In this document: positions 25,462 through 34,382 of the stretch, in pieces
How positions within the stretch are numbered: position 1 is the first letter of the stretch
Layout: each line of letters starts with the position of its first letter
From: JAOUJD01 sp963841815
GTDB lineage: Bacteria > Pseudomonadota > Gammaproteobacteria > Burkholderiales > Burkholderiaceae_F
Assembly (NCBI GenBank): GCA_963841815.1
Contig: CAWJEE010000019.1
Coordinates: 62,001 to 126,000 of the forward strand
Direction: 5' to 3'
Length of the DNA: 64,000 bases
Position numbers and translations under genes: made by a program
Notes under the pieces: model-generated
The model's input: the letters and a program-made list of their open reading frames with translations, nothing else
Told to the model about the DNA's origin: nothing
The model's database searches: none

Positions 25462-26099
25462 CGCCCCTCGCTCGATGCAGCCGCTGTTCCGCGGACGCGC
25501 GGAATGAAGCGGCCCGTTCGCCGGCAGTACTGGTCATAGGCGGCGCCGTGGACGCCGACCAGGAACCGCTCTTCGTTGCGGGCCTTGATGATCATCAGCG
25601 TGATGTGAACGGCGGCCATCACGGCCACCGGCACCGTCGGCGCGACGACGACCGTACAGAGCATGAGGAGAATGCTCACCGCATAGATGGGGTGCCGAAC
25701 GTACCCGTAGAGCCCGGTCGTCACGAGATCGGTCTTCTGGTCGGGTACGACCGCCAAGCGCCAGCTCCTGCCCATCCGCCGCCAGCACTCGATGCTGACG
25801 GCGAGGCAGGCGAGCCCGAGGCCGGCGGCGAGCCAGCGCAGACCCAGGAACGGCATCGCACGCGCAATTGCCGGAAGCGCCCACGGCGCGGCGCTGCGCG
25901 TCGCTGCCAGGTAGGGCAAGGCCATCCAGGCGGCGACGAGCGGGATCCAGATCAGCCACATCACCTGCTCGAGCGGCTGGCTCGGGACGATGCCTGCCAG
26001 TTTGCGGGTACGGCGACGAACACGAACGGCCATCGCGCCGACATACGTCCAGTAAGCCCAGATCGTGGCGGACAGGACGAACGCGGGGAGGTCTTTCAT
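25458..26099 (-). CDS. Isoprenylcysteine carboxyl methyltransferase-like membrane protein
   Basis: 213 residues with about five hydrophobic segments. The C-terminal half has the ICMT/phospholipid-methyltransferase signature: LVTTGLYGYVRHPIYAVSIL followed by ARNEERFLVGVHGAAYDQYC, where RHP and the EE pair bind S-adenosylmethionine and the substrate. It probably methylates a carboxyl, phospholipid or lipid head group at the inner membrane. First gene of the operon. ATG 26099 follows AAGGA by a slightly long spacing; the open frame continues upstream without family similarity. Whether it modifies the acyl product of the downstream enzymes is inference. Confidence 0.78.
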   Translation of the reverse strand: MKDLPAFVLSATIWAYWTYVGAMAVRVRRRTRKLAGIVPSQPLEQVMWLIWIPLVAAWMALPYLAATRSAAPWALPAIARAMPFLGLRWLAAGLGLACLAVSIECWRRMGRSWRLAVVPDQKTDLVTTGLYGYVRHPIYAVSILLMLCTVVVAPTVPVAVMAAVHITLMIIKARNEERFLVGVHGAAYDQYCRRTGRFIPRVRGTAAASSEGR

Positions 26100-26165
26100 G
26101 GAACTGTTCGCATCCTTCACTGCCGGCGCCGGCTTGCGAGGCCCGGGTGGCGATCCGTCACTTGA

Positions 26166-26177
26166 CCGCACGTGCGG
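26166..26177. promoter_or_regulatory. Perfect 12-bp palindrome in the lipid-operon leader
   Basis: CCGCACGTGCGG is fully self-complementary and lies 67 bp upstream of the first operon gene. It is a candidate operator, for example of a TetR-type repressor, but no regulator gene adjoins it. GC-rich palindromes can arise by chance here. Confidence 0.3.
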
Positions 26178-26208
26178 CCCGGTCGTCGCCCCCTCCACGG
26201 CATCAATG

Positions 26209-26385
26209 CTAGACGATGCGACGCGATTGCTCTCGGACCAAGTCAGCGCCGCCCTTCGCATCGGACCGCGCGGACTGCGATGGCGCGCCGGGTTGCACGG
26301 CGGCGAGCGAGCACGTCCGGTTCCGTTCGCGAGCGACGATGCGCACGCCGCCGCCCCACTGCATGCCGCCGAGGACCGACGGCAT
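26209..26385 (-). CDS. Possible 58-residue small ORF before the lipid operon
   Basis: ATG 26385 to TAG, with nearly all codons GC-ending. The frame is open for a further 15 or so codons upstream but without a start before the terminator at 26422-26447. The product begins MPSVLGGMQWGGGVRIVARE and has no recognised domain. It could be a real small gene or the 3' remnant of a lost one. The rest of 26100-26464 holds the palindrome and the tRNA terminator. Confidence 0.25.
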   Translation of the reverse strand: MPSVLGGMQWGGGVRIVARERNRTCSLAAVQPGAPSQSARSDAKGGADLVREQSRRIV

Positions 26386-26421
26386 GCGCTGGCCGTCGAT
26401 CTCGATCCAGGCATCGACATG

Positions 26422-26447
26422 AAAAAGCCCGCGCGGAGCGGGCCTTT
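26422..26447 (-). terminator. Terminator downstream of tRNA-Thr
   Basis: GCCCGC / GCGGGC stem with a 5-nt loop, followed by five T on the minus strand, 18 bp past the tRNA 3' end. It insulates the tRNA transcript from the lipid operon. Confidence 0.8.
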
Positions 26448-26464
26448 GCAGGAGCTTGAATCCG

Positions 26465-26540
<76 letters not shown>

Positions 26541-26551
26541 AAAGGCGCCGG

Positions 26552-26580
26552 ATTATAAGGGCTCGCCTCCTCTCGGGCAA
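26552..26580 (-). promoter_or_regulatory. Sigma-70 promoter of tRNA-Thr
   Basis: Minus-strand TTGCCC, a 17-bp spacer, then a perfect TATAAT whose last base is 12 bp from the tRNA 5' end. Confidence 0.8.
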
Positions 26581-26651
26581 TCTGAGGCGAGGCGACGGTA
26601 TGGCACCGATCGCCCGCCTCTACACTTCGGCGTTCCCCGCCGCGCCCCGCC

Positions 26652-27552
26652 ATGTTCTCCAACGCCCTGCTGATGCTGCCCGACTTCGGGACGATCCTGC
26701 TCGGGGCGGTGCTCGCGCGGCGGTTCGCGTTCCAGCGCGGGTTCTGGGACGGCGCCGAGCGGCTCGTCTACTACGTGCTGTTCCCGGCGCTGCTGTTCAA
26801 CTCGATCTTCAGCGCGAAGTTCTCGCTCGCGACCGACGCGCTGCTGCTCGGCGCCGCCGTCGTCACGCTGCTGTCCGCGGCGGCGATGGGGTTCCTCGCG
26901 CGGCCGCTGTTCCGGACCGAGCCGGCGCTGTTCGCGAGTTGCGTGCAGACCGCGTACCGCTACAACTCGTATGTCGGGCTCGCGCTCGCGCAGTCGCTGT
27001 TCGGCGCGCGCGGCGTCGCGCTGCTGGCGCTGATCCTCGCGGTGTGCATTCCGCTCGCGAACCTGATCGCCGTGACCACGCTCGCGCGGCACGCGAAGTC
27101 GAACCTCGGGCGCGAACTCGTCACCAACCCGCTGATCGTGTCCACGCTGGCCGGCCTGGCCGCGCAGCTTCGCGGGGCTGGAGTTGCCGGCCTTCGCGTC
27201 GAGCTTCCTGACGCGCATGGGCTCCGCCAGCCTGGCGCTCGGCCTGCTGTGCATCGGCGCCGGCCTCTCGTTCACGACGGTGAAGGACGATCCGCGCTCG
27301 CTCACCTGGTTCACGTTCGTGAAGCTGGTCGCCACGCCGACCGTCGCCGTCATCGTCGTGTGGGCGCTCGGGCTGCGCGGGGTGGAGGCGCAGGTGGTCG
27401 TGCTGTTCGCCGCCCTGCCGACCGCGTCGAGCGCGTACATCCTCGCCGTGCGCATGGGCGGGCTCGCCGCGCCGGTCGCGGCGCTGATCACGATCCAGAC
27501 GCTGGCGGCGATGGTCACGCTGCCGCTGTGGGTGACGTTCGCGCGGCTCTAG
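26652..27552 (+). pseudogene. AEC (auxin efflux carrier) family transporter, one frameshift
   Basis: The first half runs MFSNALLMLPDFGTILLGAV through AYRYNSYVGLALAQSLFG and VTNPLIVSTLAGLAAQL. The second half continues in another frame from ELPAFASSFLTRMGSASLAL to ALPTASSAYILAVRMGG and the end LPLWVTFARL. One extra base near 27168 (CAGCTTCGCG where CAGCTCGCG restores the frame) separates them. The combined protein has about 300 residues and ten membrane helices, the normal AEC size; these are inner-membrane carriers of organic acids or malonate-like compounds. A sequence error is as likely as inactivation. Confidence 0.8.
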
Positions 27553-27597
27553 CGCCTGTTGACGCCTGGCTCGCGCATGCGCCGGGCGGAACAGGGC

Positions 27598-28706
27598 CTA
27601 GCGCGCGGCGTGCCGCGCGAGCGCCCAGGCGACGTGCTCGCGGACGACCGGGTCCGGATGGTCGGCACGGGCCCGCAGCGCGGCGACGACCTCCGGCGAC
27701 GAGCGCGCGTTGCCGAGCCCGACGGCGATGTTCCGCAGCCAGCGCGCGTGGCCGATGCGCCGGATCGCCGAGCCCGCGTGGCGCTCGTCGAACTCGGCTT
27801 CGGTCCACGCGAAGAGTTCCACGAGCGTCGCGCGATCGAGCCCGTGCCGCACGTCGAAGTCCGGCAGCGTCGCGGCGCGCGCGAACTTGTTCCACGGGAC
27901 ACGCGAGCTGGCAGTCGTCGCAGCCGTACACGCGGTTGCCGATCAGCGGCCGCAGCTCTTCGGGAATCGATCCCGGCAGCTCGATCGTCAGGTACGAGAT
28001 GCAGCGCCGCGCGTCGAGCCGGTACGGCGCGGTGATCGCCTGCGTCGGGCACACGTCGATGCAGCGCGCGCACGTTCCGCAGCGCTCGGTCACCGGCGCG
28101 TCGACCGGCAGCGGCAGGTCGGTGAGGATCTCGCCGAGGAAGAAGGTCGAGCCCGCGTCCTGCGACAGCAGCAGCGTGTGCTTGCCGCGCCAGCCCAGGC
28201 CGGCCTTGCGCGCGAGTTCGACTTCCATCACCGGCGCGGAGTCGGTCGCAACGCGGTAGCCGAACGCACCGACCTCGCCTTCGATGCGCGACGCCAGCGC
28301 CTGCAGCCGCTGGCGCAGCACCTTGTGATAGTCGCGACCGCGCGCGTAGATCGAGACGATCGCCTCGCCGGGCGCCGGTCACTCGTGCGCGCTCGCGCTC
28401 GAGCCAGTCGGGCGGCGCATCGCGCGGGACGTAGTCCATCCGCACCACGATCGCCCGCCGCGCGTCGGGCAGAAGACGCGTCGCGTCGCGCCGGATCGCG
28501 GCGTGCCGCTGCATGTACTCCATCGCGCCGTGGTGCCCGTCCGCGAGCCAGGCGTCGAGCCGGTCCGCCGCGCCCGCGACGTCGAGATCCGCGATGCCGA
28601 CGCGCGCGAACCCGAGTTCGGCGCCCCATGCGCGAATGCGCTCCGCCAGCGCCGCCCAGTCGCGCGCGGCGGCGCTTGTATCCTCGGCGGAATCAACGGC
28701 TCTCAT
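27598..28706 (-). pseudogene. queG: Epoxyqueuosine reductase QueG, two frameshifts
   Basis: QueG reduces epoxyqueuosine to queuosine in tRNA using cobalamin and two 4Fe-4S clusters. Segments: RAWGAELGFARVGIADLD, LLPDARRAIVVRMDYVP, ATDSAPVMEVELARKAGLGW, the first cluster motif CGTCARCIDVCPTQAI, the second GCDDCQLACPWNKF, and a C-terminal HEAT-like repeat ending EHVAWALARHAAR. Extra bases near 28378 and 27896 break the frame; the second lies inside CPWNKF. Corrected length is about 368 residues, normal for the family. It is divergent from tsaE with only 15 bp between start codons. queA and tgt of the same pathway are at 42.9-45.1 kb. Confidence 0.85.
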
Positions 28707-28721
28707 GTCGATCGATTCTAG

Positions 28722-29249
28722 GTGGCAACGCCCTCGGTTCCCGCCGTCACGCTCTCGCTGCCCGACGCGGACGCCACCGCGGCGTTCGGACGCGCGCTCG
28801 GACACGCGGTCCAGCGCCATCTCGACGACGTGCGCGTGCACGGACTGCAACTGAACCTCAGCGGCGACCTCGGCACGGGCAAGACGGCGCTGGTGCGCGC
28901 CGTGCTCGGGGCGCTCGGAGTGAGCGGACCTGTGAAAAGCCCTACGTTCGCGCTGCTTGAACCTTATTCGGTTTCGAGCTTAGACTTCCATCACTTTGAT
29001 TTTTATCGATTTGCCGATCCGAGCGAGTTCGGATCGTCCGGCTTCCGCGATCACTTCGGTCCTGGCCGGATCTGTGCGATCGAATGGCCCGAGCGCGCCG
29101 GACCCCGGCTGCCAACGGCGGACCTGTCGATCGCGTTGAGCGTGGACGGTGACGGACGACGGGCGTCCATCACCGCAGCGAGCCAACTGGGCGAGGCATG
29201 TCTGACGAGCGCACTCGAGGAGTTCCAAGCACGCACCGCCGGCAGCTGA
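28722..29249 (+). CDS. tsaE: tRNA threonylcarbamoyladenosine biosynthesis ATPase TsaE
   Basis: 175 residues, GTG start. The P-loop is LSGDLGTGKTALVRAVLGAL at about residue 46; further conserved parts are VKSPTFALLEPY, FHHFDFYRF and ICAIEWPERAG. It acts with TsaB and TsaD in forming t6A37 on ANN-decoding tRNAs. A 52-bp overlap with the amidase gene downstream reproduces the tsaE-amidase-mutL-miaA neighbourhood found in many proteobacteria. The stretch around 28970-29000 is locally AT-richer than its surroundings, without frame disruption. Confidence 0.92.
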   Translation: MATPSVPAVTLSLPDADATAAFGRALGHAVQRHLDDVRVHGLQLNLSGDLGTGKTALVRAVLGALGVSGPVKSPTFALLEPYSVSSLDFHHFDFYRFADPSEFGSSGFRDHFGPGRICAIEWPERAGPRLPTADLSIALSVDGDGRRASITAASQLGEACLTSALEEFQARTAGS

Positions 29250-30505
29250 TCCGCGCCGCCGGGGGCGCGCTCGTCCTCGCGCTCACACCTTTCGACATCG
29301 CCCGCGGCGCCACGCTGCTCGCGGTGCGCATCTGGCCCGCCGACGACTACACGCGCCTGACGCTCGAGCACGACGCGCCGCTGAAGTTTTCGCACTTCAT
29401 GGTGCGCGACACGAGCCCGCTCCGGCTGGTGGTCGACATCGAGGACATGGACCTCACGCCGAAGCTGCAAGGAGATCGTCGGCAAGGTCCAGCCCGACGA
29501 TCCGTACATCGCGCTGGTGCGCGTCGGCCAGAACCGTCCCGACGTCGTGCGGCTCGTGATCGAACTGAAGGAGGACGTCAAGCCGCAGGTGTTCTCGCTC
29601 GCGCCCGTCGGGCCGTACCAGCACCGGCTCGTGCTCGACCTCTATCCGGTCAATCCGCCCGATCCGCTGCTGGCGCTGCTGCGCGAGCAGGAGACGCGGT
29701 CGAAGCCGGGACGATCGGATCCGGCGACCGGCGAGGCGCCGCGCGCGCGTGGACGGCGACCGGCCCGGTCGGCCGAGGCCCGATCCCGACCTGCAGCGGA
29801 TGCTCACGGTCGTGATCGATCCGGGCCACGGCGGCGAGGATCCCGGCGCGGTGGGGCGCGCGGGCACCTACGAGAAGACCGTGACGCTCGCCATCGGCCG
29901 CCGCCTGCGCGACATGATCGTCGCCGACCACGGGCTGCGCGTCGCGATGACGCGCGACGGCGACTTCTTCGTGCCGCTGCGCACGCGGGTCGCGAAGGCG
30001 CGCGCGGTGCAGGCGGACCTGTTCGTGTCGATCCACGCCGACGCCTGGATCAAGCCCGATGCGCGCGGCTCGTCGGTGTTCGCGCTGTCGGAGACACGGC
30101 GCATCGAGCACGGCCGCCGCATGGATGGCCCGGCGCGAGAACGACGCCGACCTGATCGGCGGCATCAACCTGGCCTCGGCCGACCGCCACCTCGCGCGCG
30201 TGCTGCTCGACCTGTCGACCACCGCGCAGATCAACGACAGCCTGAAGCTCGGCAACTCGGTGCTGCGCGAACTCGAACGCATCAACCGGCTGCACAAGCC
30301 GCGCGTGGAGCAGGCCGGCTTCGCGGTGCTGAAGGCGCCGGACATCCCGTCGATCCTCGTCGAGACCGCGTTCATCAGCAATCCGGAAGAGGAAGCGCGG
30401 CTGCGCGACGTCGACTACCAGGAGCAGATGGCGCGGGCGCTGCTGATCGGCATCAAGCGCTACTTCGCGAAGAACCCGCCGCTCAGGCGCAATCCCTTGA
30501 CCTGA
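29198..30505 (+). pseudogene. amiC: N-acetylmuramoyl-L-alanine amidase AmiC, three frameshifts
   Basis: A Tat-like signal (HRRQLIRAAGGALVLAL) is followed by an AMIN domain (RIWPADDYTRLTLEHDAPLK, LVIELKEDVKPQVFSLAPVG) and a catalytic Amidase_3 domain: VVIDPGHGGEDPGAVG (Zn-His), TYEKTVTLAIG (Zn-Glu), LFVSIHADAW (Zn-His) and ILVETAFISNPEEE (catalytic Glu). It would cleave septal peptidoglycan in the periplasm. Frame breaks near 29467, 29745 and 30095; the first and third are explained by one extra base. Corrected length is about 433 residues. All catalytic residues survive, so sequence error is plausible. Confidence 0.82.
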
Positions 30506-30514
30506 GCGGAGGGC

Positions 30515-31180
30515 TCAGCCGGCGCGCGGCGCCCGTCGCATGCGCAGGAGCCGCACCGCGCCCGCGAGCAGCACCGGACCGGCCGCTGCCGCCAGCCCGA
30601 GGAACAGCACGAGCCCGAGGTTGTCGCGAATGATCGGGAGGTTGCCGAACAGGTAGCCGCCATACACCAGCGACACGACCCAGATCACCGCACCCAGCAC
30701 GTTGAAGAGCTGGAAGCGGTAGACATCCATGCCGGCCGATCCGGCCACCAGCGGCGCGAAGGTGCGCACGATCGGAACGAAGCGCGCGATCGTGACCGTC
30801 TTGCCGCCGTGGCGCTCGTAGAAGTCGTGCGTCTTGCGCAGCGCGTCCTGGTTGATCCAGCTGATCGTGCCGTCGTAGACCTTCTTGCCGAGCCACCGCC
30901 CGATGTAGTAGTTGAGCGTGTTGCCCAGGACCGCGCCGACGATGATCAGTCCCGCGAGCAGGTGGACGTTCAGTCCCTTGGCCTGCGCCGCCGGCAAGGC
31001 CGACACGGCGCCCGCGACGAACAGCAGCGAATCGCCGGGCAGGAACGCCATCACGACCAGCCCGGTCTCCGCGAAGAAGATCGCGAACAGCGTGACGTAG
31101 ACGAGGACGACGTTCTGCTCGACCATCGCCACGAGGAAGCGATCGGCCGCACGGAACAGGTCGAGCCAGTTGACGTCCAT
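30515..31180 (-). CDS. DedA-family membrane protein
   Basis: 221 residues, five to six membrane segments. Family features are FAETGLVVMAFLPGDSLLF, GAVLGNTLNYYIGRWLGKKV, and the conserved GGKTVTIARFVPIVRTFAPL with GxxxxxxRFxPxxR. DedA proteins are implicated in undecaprenyl-phosphate and phospholipid flipping and in membrane homeostasis. The gene sits head-on between amiC and mutL, 9 bp from the amiC stop, interrupting a neighbourhood that is usually collinear. Confidence 0.92.
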   Translation of the reverse strand: MDVNWLDLFRAADRFLVAMVEQNVVLVYVTLFAIFFAETGLVVMAFLPGDSLLFVAGAVSALPAAQAKGLNVHLLAGLIIVGAVLGNTLNYYIGRWLGKKVYDGTISWINQDALRKTHDFYERHGGKTVTIARFVPIVRTFAPLVAGSAGMDVYRFQLFNVLGAVIWVVSLVYGGYLFGNLPIIRDNLGLVLFLGLAAAAGPVLLAGAVRLLRMRRAPRAG

Positions 31181-31307
31181 CGGGGGTGGCGCGCGCGAAA
31201 CGCGCGAACGACGCGCCGGACAACGCGGGGGAGTGGAACGGGAGCGCGGATGATACGCGAGGGCAACGCGTCGCGAGCGCCGCGGGAGGCCTTCCTATAA
31301 TCGCCGC

Positions 31308-33078
31308 ATGTCGACCCCCGCTCGCCGCGCCATCCGGCCCCTGCCCGACATCCTGGTCAGCCAGATCGCGGCCGGCGAGGTGATCGAGCGGCCGGCCTCG
31401 GTCGTCAAGGAACTGGTCGAGAACAGCCTCGACGCCGGCGCCAGCGACATCGAGGTGCGGCTCGACGGCGGCGGCATCCGGCGCATCGCGGTGGCCGACA
31501 ACGGCGGCGGCATCCCGCCCGACGAACTCGCGCTCGCGCTGACGCGGCACGCCACCAGCAAGATCGCGAGCCTCGAAGACCTCGAAGCCGTCGAGTCGCT
31601 CGGGTTCCGCGGCGAGGCGCTGGCGTCGATCGCGGCCGTCGCCGACGTCATCGATCACGTCGCGCGTGACGGGCGCGGACACGGCCTTCACGGTCCGCGG
31701 CGACGCTCCGGACATCGCGCCGGCGGCGGGCCTGGTCGGCACGCGGATCGAGGTCGTCGACCTCTTCCACAAGACGCCGGCCCGGCGCAAGTTCCTGCGC
31801 GCCGAAGCCACCGAACTCGGCCACTGCGTCGCGCAGGTGATGCGGCTGGCAGCCGCGCATCCCGCCGTCGCGTTCACGGTGATGCACAACGGCAAGACGC
31901 GTCCTCTCGCTGCCCGCGGAGGACGCGCGCCAGCGCGCGTGCCGGCTGCTGCCCGAGGAGTTCGCGCAGGCGCAGCGCGAGGTCGAGGCCGCGGTCGCCG
32001 GACTGCGCATCAGCGGCTGGGTCGGACTGCCGACCGCGAGCCGCGCGCGGGCCGATGCGCAGTACTTCTACGTCAACGGCCGCTACGTGCGCGACAAGGT
32101 GCTGACGCACGCGGTGCGCGCCGCCTACGCCGACGTGCTGCACGGCGCGAGCCAGCCGATGTACTGCCTGAGCCTGGAGATCGATCCGCGGCGCGTGGAC
32201 GTCAACGTGCACCCGACCAAGATCGAGGTGCGCTTCCGCGAGTCGTCGTCCGTGCACCAGCTCGTGCTGCACGCGGTGCAGCGGGCGCTGGCCGCGTCGG
32301 CGCAGGTGGCGCCCGGCCCGGCCGACGTGATGACGGAGCGCATCGGGGAGATCCTGTCGGCGCCGCCGCCGCCGCGCCGCGCCAGTCGACCCTCGGCGTG
32401 GCGCAGAGCGTGGCGGACTACCTGTCGATGATGGCGCAGCGGCCCGCACCGGCGGCTCCCGCGCCCGCGCTGGCAGGCGGCGAGGCACCGGCCGACATGC
32501 CGCTGGGCCTGGCGCTCGCGCAGCTCGCCGGCATCTTCATCCTGGCGCAGAACGCCAACGGGCTCGTCATCGTCGACATGCACGCGGCGCACGAGCGCAT
32601 CGTCTACGAGAAGCTGAAGCACCAGCTCGACCAGCACGCGATCCCGCAGCAGCGACTGCTGATTCCGCAGGTGTTCAGCGCCGCCCCGGCGGACATGGCG
32701 ACGGCCGACGAGGAAGCGGCGCTGCTCGCCGAACTCGGCCTCGACCTCTCGGCGGCGTCGCCGACGCAGCTCGCCCTGCGATCGATCCCGGCCCTGCTCG
32801 CCAACGCCGACGGCGCGCAGCTGGCGCGCGACGTGCTGCGCGACCTGCGCGAGTTCGGCGGCTCGCGCGTGCTGACCGAACATCGCAACGAGCTGCTCGC
32901 CACGCTCGCCTGCCACGGCGCGGTGCGCGCGAACCGCCGCCTCACGATCGATGAAATGAACGCGCTGCTGCGCGAGATGGAAGCGACCGATCGCGCCGAC
33001 CAGTGCAACCATGGCCGGCCGACCTGGGTCCAGCTCACGGTCAACGACCTCGACAGGCTCTTCCTGCGCGGAAGATGA
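31308..33078 (+). pseudogene. mutL: DNA mismatch repair protein MutL, three frameshifts
   Basis: GHKL ATPase N-terminus: ILVSQIAAGEVIERPASVVK, ELVENSLDAGASDIEVRLDG, IAVADNGGGIPPDEL and SLGFRGEALASI. The transducer region includes HKTPARRKFLRAEATELGH and RISGWVGLPTASRARADAQ. The C-terminal dimerisation domain includes NGLVIVDMHAAHERIVYEKL and ACHGAVRANRRLTIDEMNAL, ending GRPTWVQLTVNDLDRLFLRG. Extra bases near 31660 and 31900 and one indel near 32385 break the frame; corrected length is about 588 residues. If real, the cell would lack mismatch repair; sequence error is more likely because the coding signal is intact on both sides of each break. A TATAAT-like -10 (31296-31301) precedes the ATG. 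Confidence 0.88.
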
Positions 33079-34382
33079 GCGCCCCCGCCCGGCCGCCCGA
33101 AGGGGGCGCCGCCTCCCTCGGGGAGGTGGTCGCGCCAGCGACCGGAGGGTCGTCCGTGAGCAGTTCGGCCCGCCTCGCCGCGGCCGGCATGACGACGTCG
33201 ACCGTCGTCGCCCTCACGGCGGGCCTGTCGATGCTGCAGCCGCTGTCGACCGACCTGTACCTGCCGACGCTGCCTGCGATCGCGTCGCACTTCGAAGCCA
33301 GTGTCGCCACCGTGCAGTGGACGCTGTCGGCGTTCATCGCCGTGTTCGGTCTCTGGCAGCTGGTGGCCGGGCCGCTCACCGACCGCTACGGCCGCTACCC
33401 GCTGATCGTGCTCGGCGCGACCGTCTACGCGCTGGCGAGCGCGCTCTGCACGCTGGCGCCGTCGATGGCCGTGCTCTTCCTCGGGCGCGCGCTGCAGGGG
33501 CTGGGCGCCAGCACCTGCCTCGTCGGCGCGCGCGGCGTCGTGCGCGACCTCTACACGCCGAGCGAAGGCGCGCGCATGATCGCAAGCGCGGCGACGATCA
33601 TGAGCTTCGCGCCGCTGCTCGGACCGATCATCGGCGCGCAGCTCGCGAACACCTTCGGCTGGCGCGCGGCCTTCGCGGCCCTCGTCGTCTTCTCCGTCGC
33701 GCTCGCCCTGTTCGCCGCGTTCCGGCTGAAGGAAACGAACACGCGCCGCAACCCGCACGCCCTCGCACCCGGGCCGATGCTGCGCACCTACGGCCAGGTG
33801 CTGCGCTCGCCGGCGTTTCGCGCCTACGCCCTCGCGGCGGCCGCAACCTACGGCGGCCTGTTCGCGTTCATCTCCGGGTCGTCGTTCGTGCTGATGCGCA
33901 CGCTCGGCCAGTCCGCCGCGGCGTACGCGTTCTCGTTCAGCACGATGGTGGCCGGCTACCTCGTCGGCACGCTCGTCTGCCGAAGGCTGCTGCCCCGGCA
34001 GGGGCTGCAGCGGACGATCGCCGCGGGCGCGCTGCTGCAGGCCGCCGCGGGGGTTGCGATGGCCGCGCTCGCGCTCGCCGGCGTGCACGCGCCGCTCGCC
34101 ATCACGGTGCCGATGTTCTTCTACGGCCTGTCGCACGGCATCGTGCAGCCGCCGTCGCAATCGGGCGCGGTCGCGCCGTTCCCGCACAACGCGGGGGCGG
34201 CGGCGGCGCTGCTCGGCGGCGTGATGATGCTGATCGCCGCCTCCGTCGGCGCGTGGATCGGCGCCAGCTACGACGGCACGGTCTATCCGCTGACCCTCAC
34301 GATCGCCGCCTGCTCGCTGGCGACGGTGCTGGTCGCGTTCACGCTCGTTCGCCGCCACGGCGACGTCGCGCACCATGGCTGA
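33075..34382 (+). CDS. Bcr/CflA-type multidrug efflux MFS transporter
   Basis: 435 residues, 12 membrane helices. The ATG overlaps the mutL stop (ATGA). MFS signatures include LSTDLYLPTLPAIASHFEAS in helix 1, the loop motif LTDRYGRYPLIVLG after helix 2, and GRALQGLGASTCLVGARGVV in helix 4, the pattern of the Bcr/CflA drug-resistance subfamily. A proton-driven inner-membrane exporter; substrates cannot be predicted. About 40 non-conserved residues precede helix 1; GTG 33156 is a possible later start. Its insertion between mutL and miaA, with overlaps on both sides, keeps the operon continuous. Confidence 0.9.
   Translation: MSAPARPPEGGAASLGEVVAPATGGSSVSSSARLAAAGMTTSTVVALTAGLSMLQPLSTDLYLPTLPAIASHFEASVATVQWTLSAFIAVFGLWQLVAGPLTDRYGRYPLIVLGATVYALASALCTLAPSMAVLFLGRALQGLGASTCLVGARGVVRDLYTPSEGARMIASAATIMSFAPLLGPIIGAQLANTFGWRAAFAALVVFSVALALFAAFRLKETNTRRNPHALAPGPMLRTYGQVLRSPAFRAYALAAAATYGGLFAFISGSSFVLMRTLGQSAAAYAFSFSTMVAGYLVGTLVCRRLLPRQGLQRTIAAGALLQAAAGVAMAALALAGVHAPLAITVPMFFYGLSHGIVQPPSQSGAVAPFPHNAGAAAALLGGVMMLIAASVGAWIGASYDGTVYPLTLTIAACSLATVLVAFTLVRRHGDVAHHG

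Noticed and set aside
25339..25537. An N-terminal extension of the condensation-like acyltransferase into the upstream gap
   Set aside because: An in-frame TAG lies four codons before the GTG at 25329, so no extension is possible.
30515..31180. DedA gene read as part of the plus-strand amiC-mutL operon
   Set aside because: Motifs and start are clear on the minus strand only; the plus strand there has no family match.
31308..33078. Loss of MutL as the cause of the many indels in this window
   Set aside because: MutL-deficient cells accumulate homopolymer slippage, but most inserted bases here are not in homopolymers; sequence error fits better.
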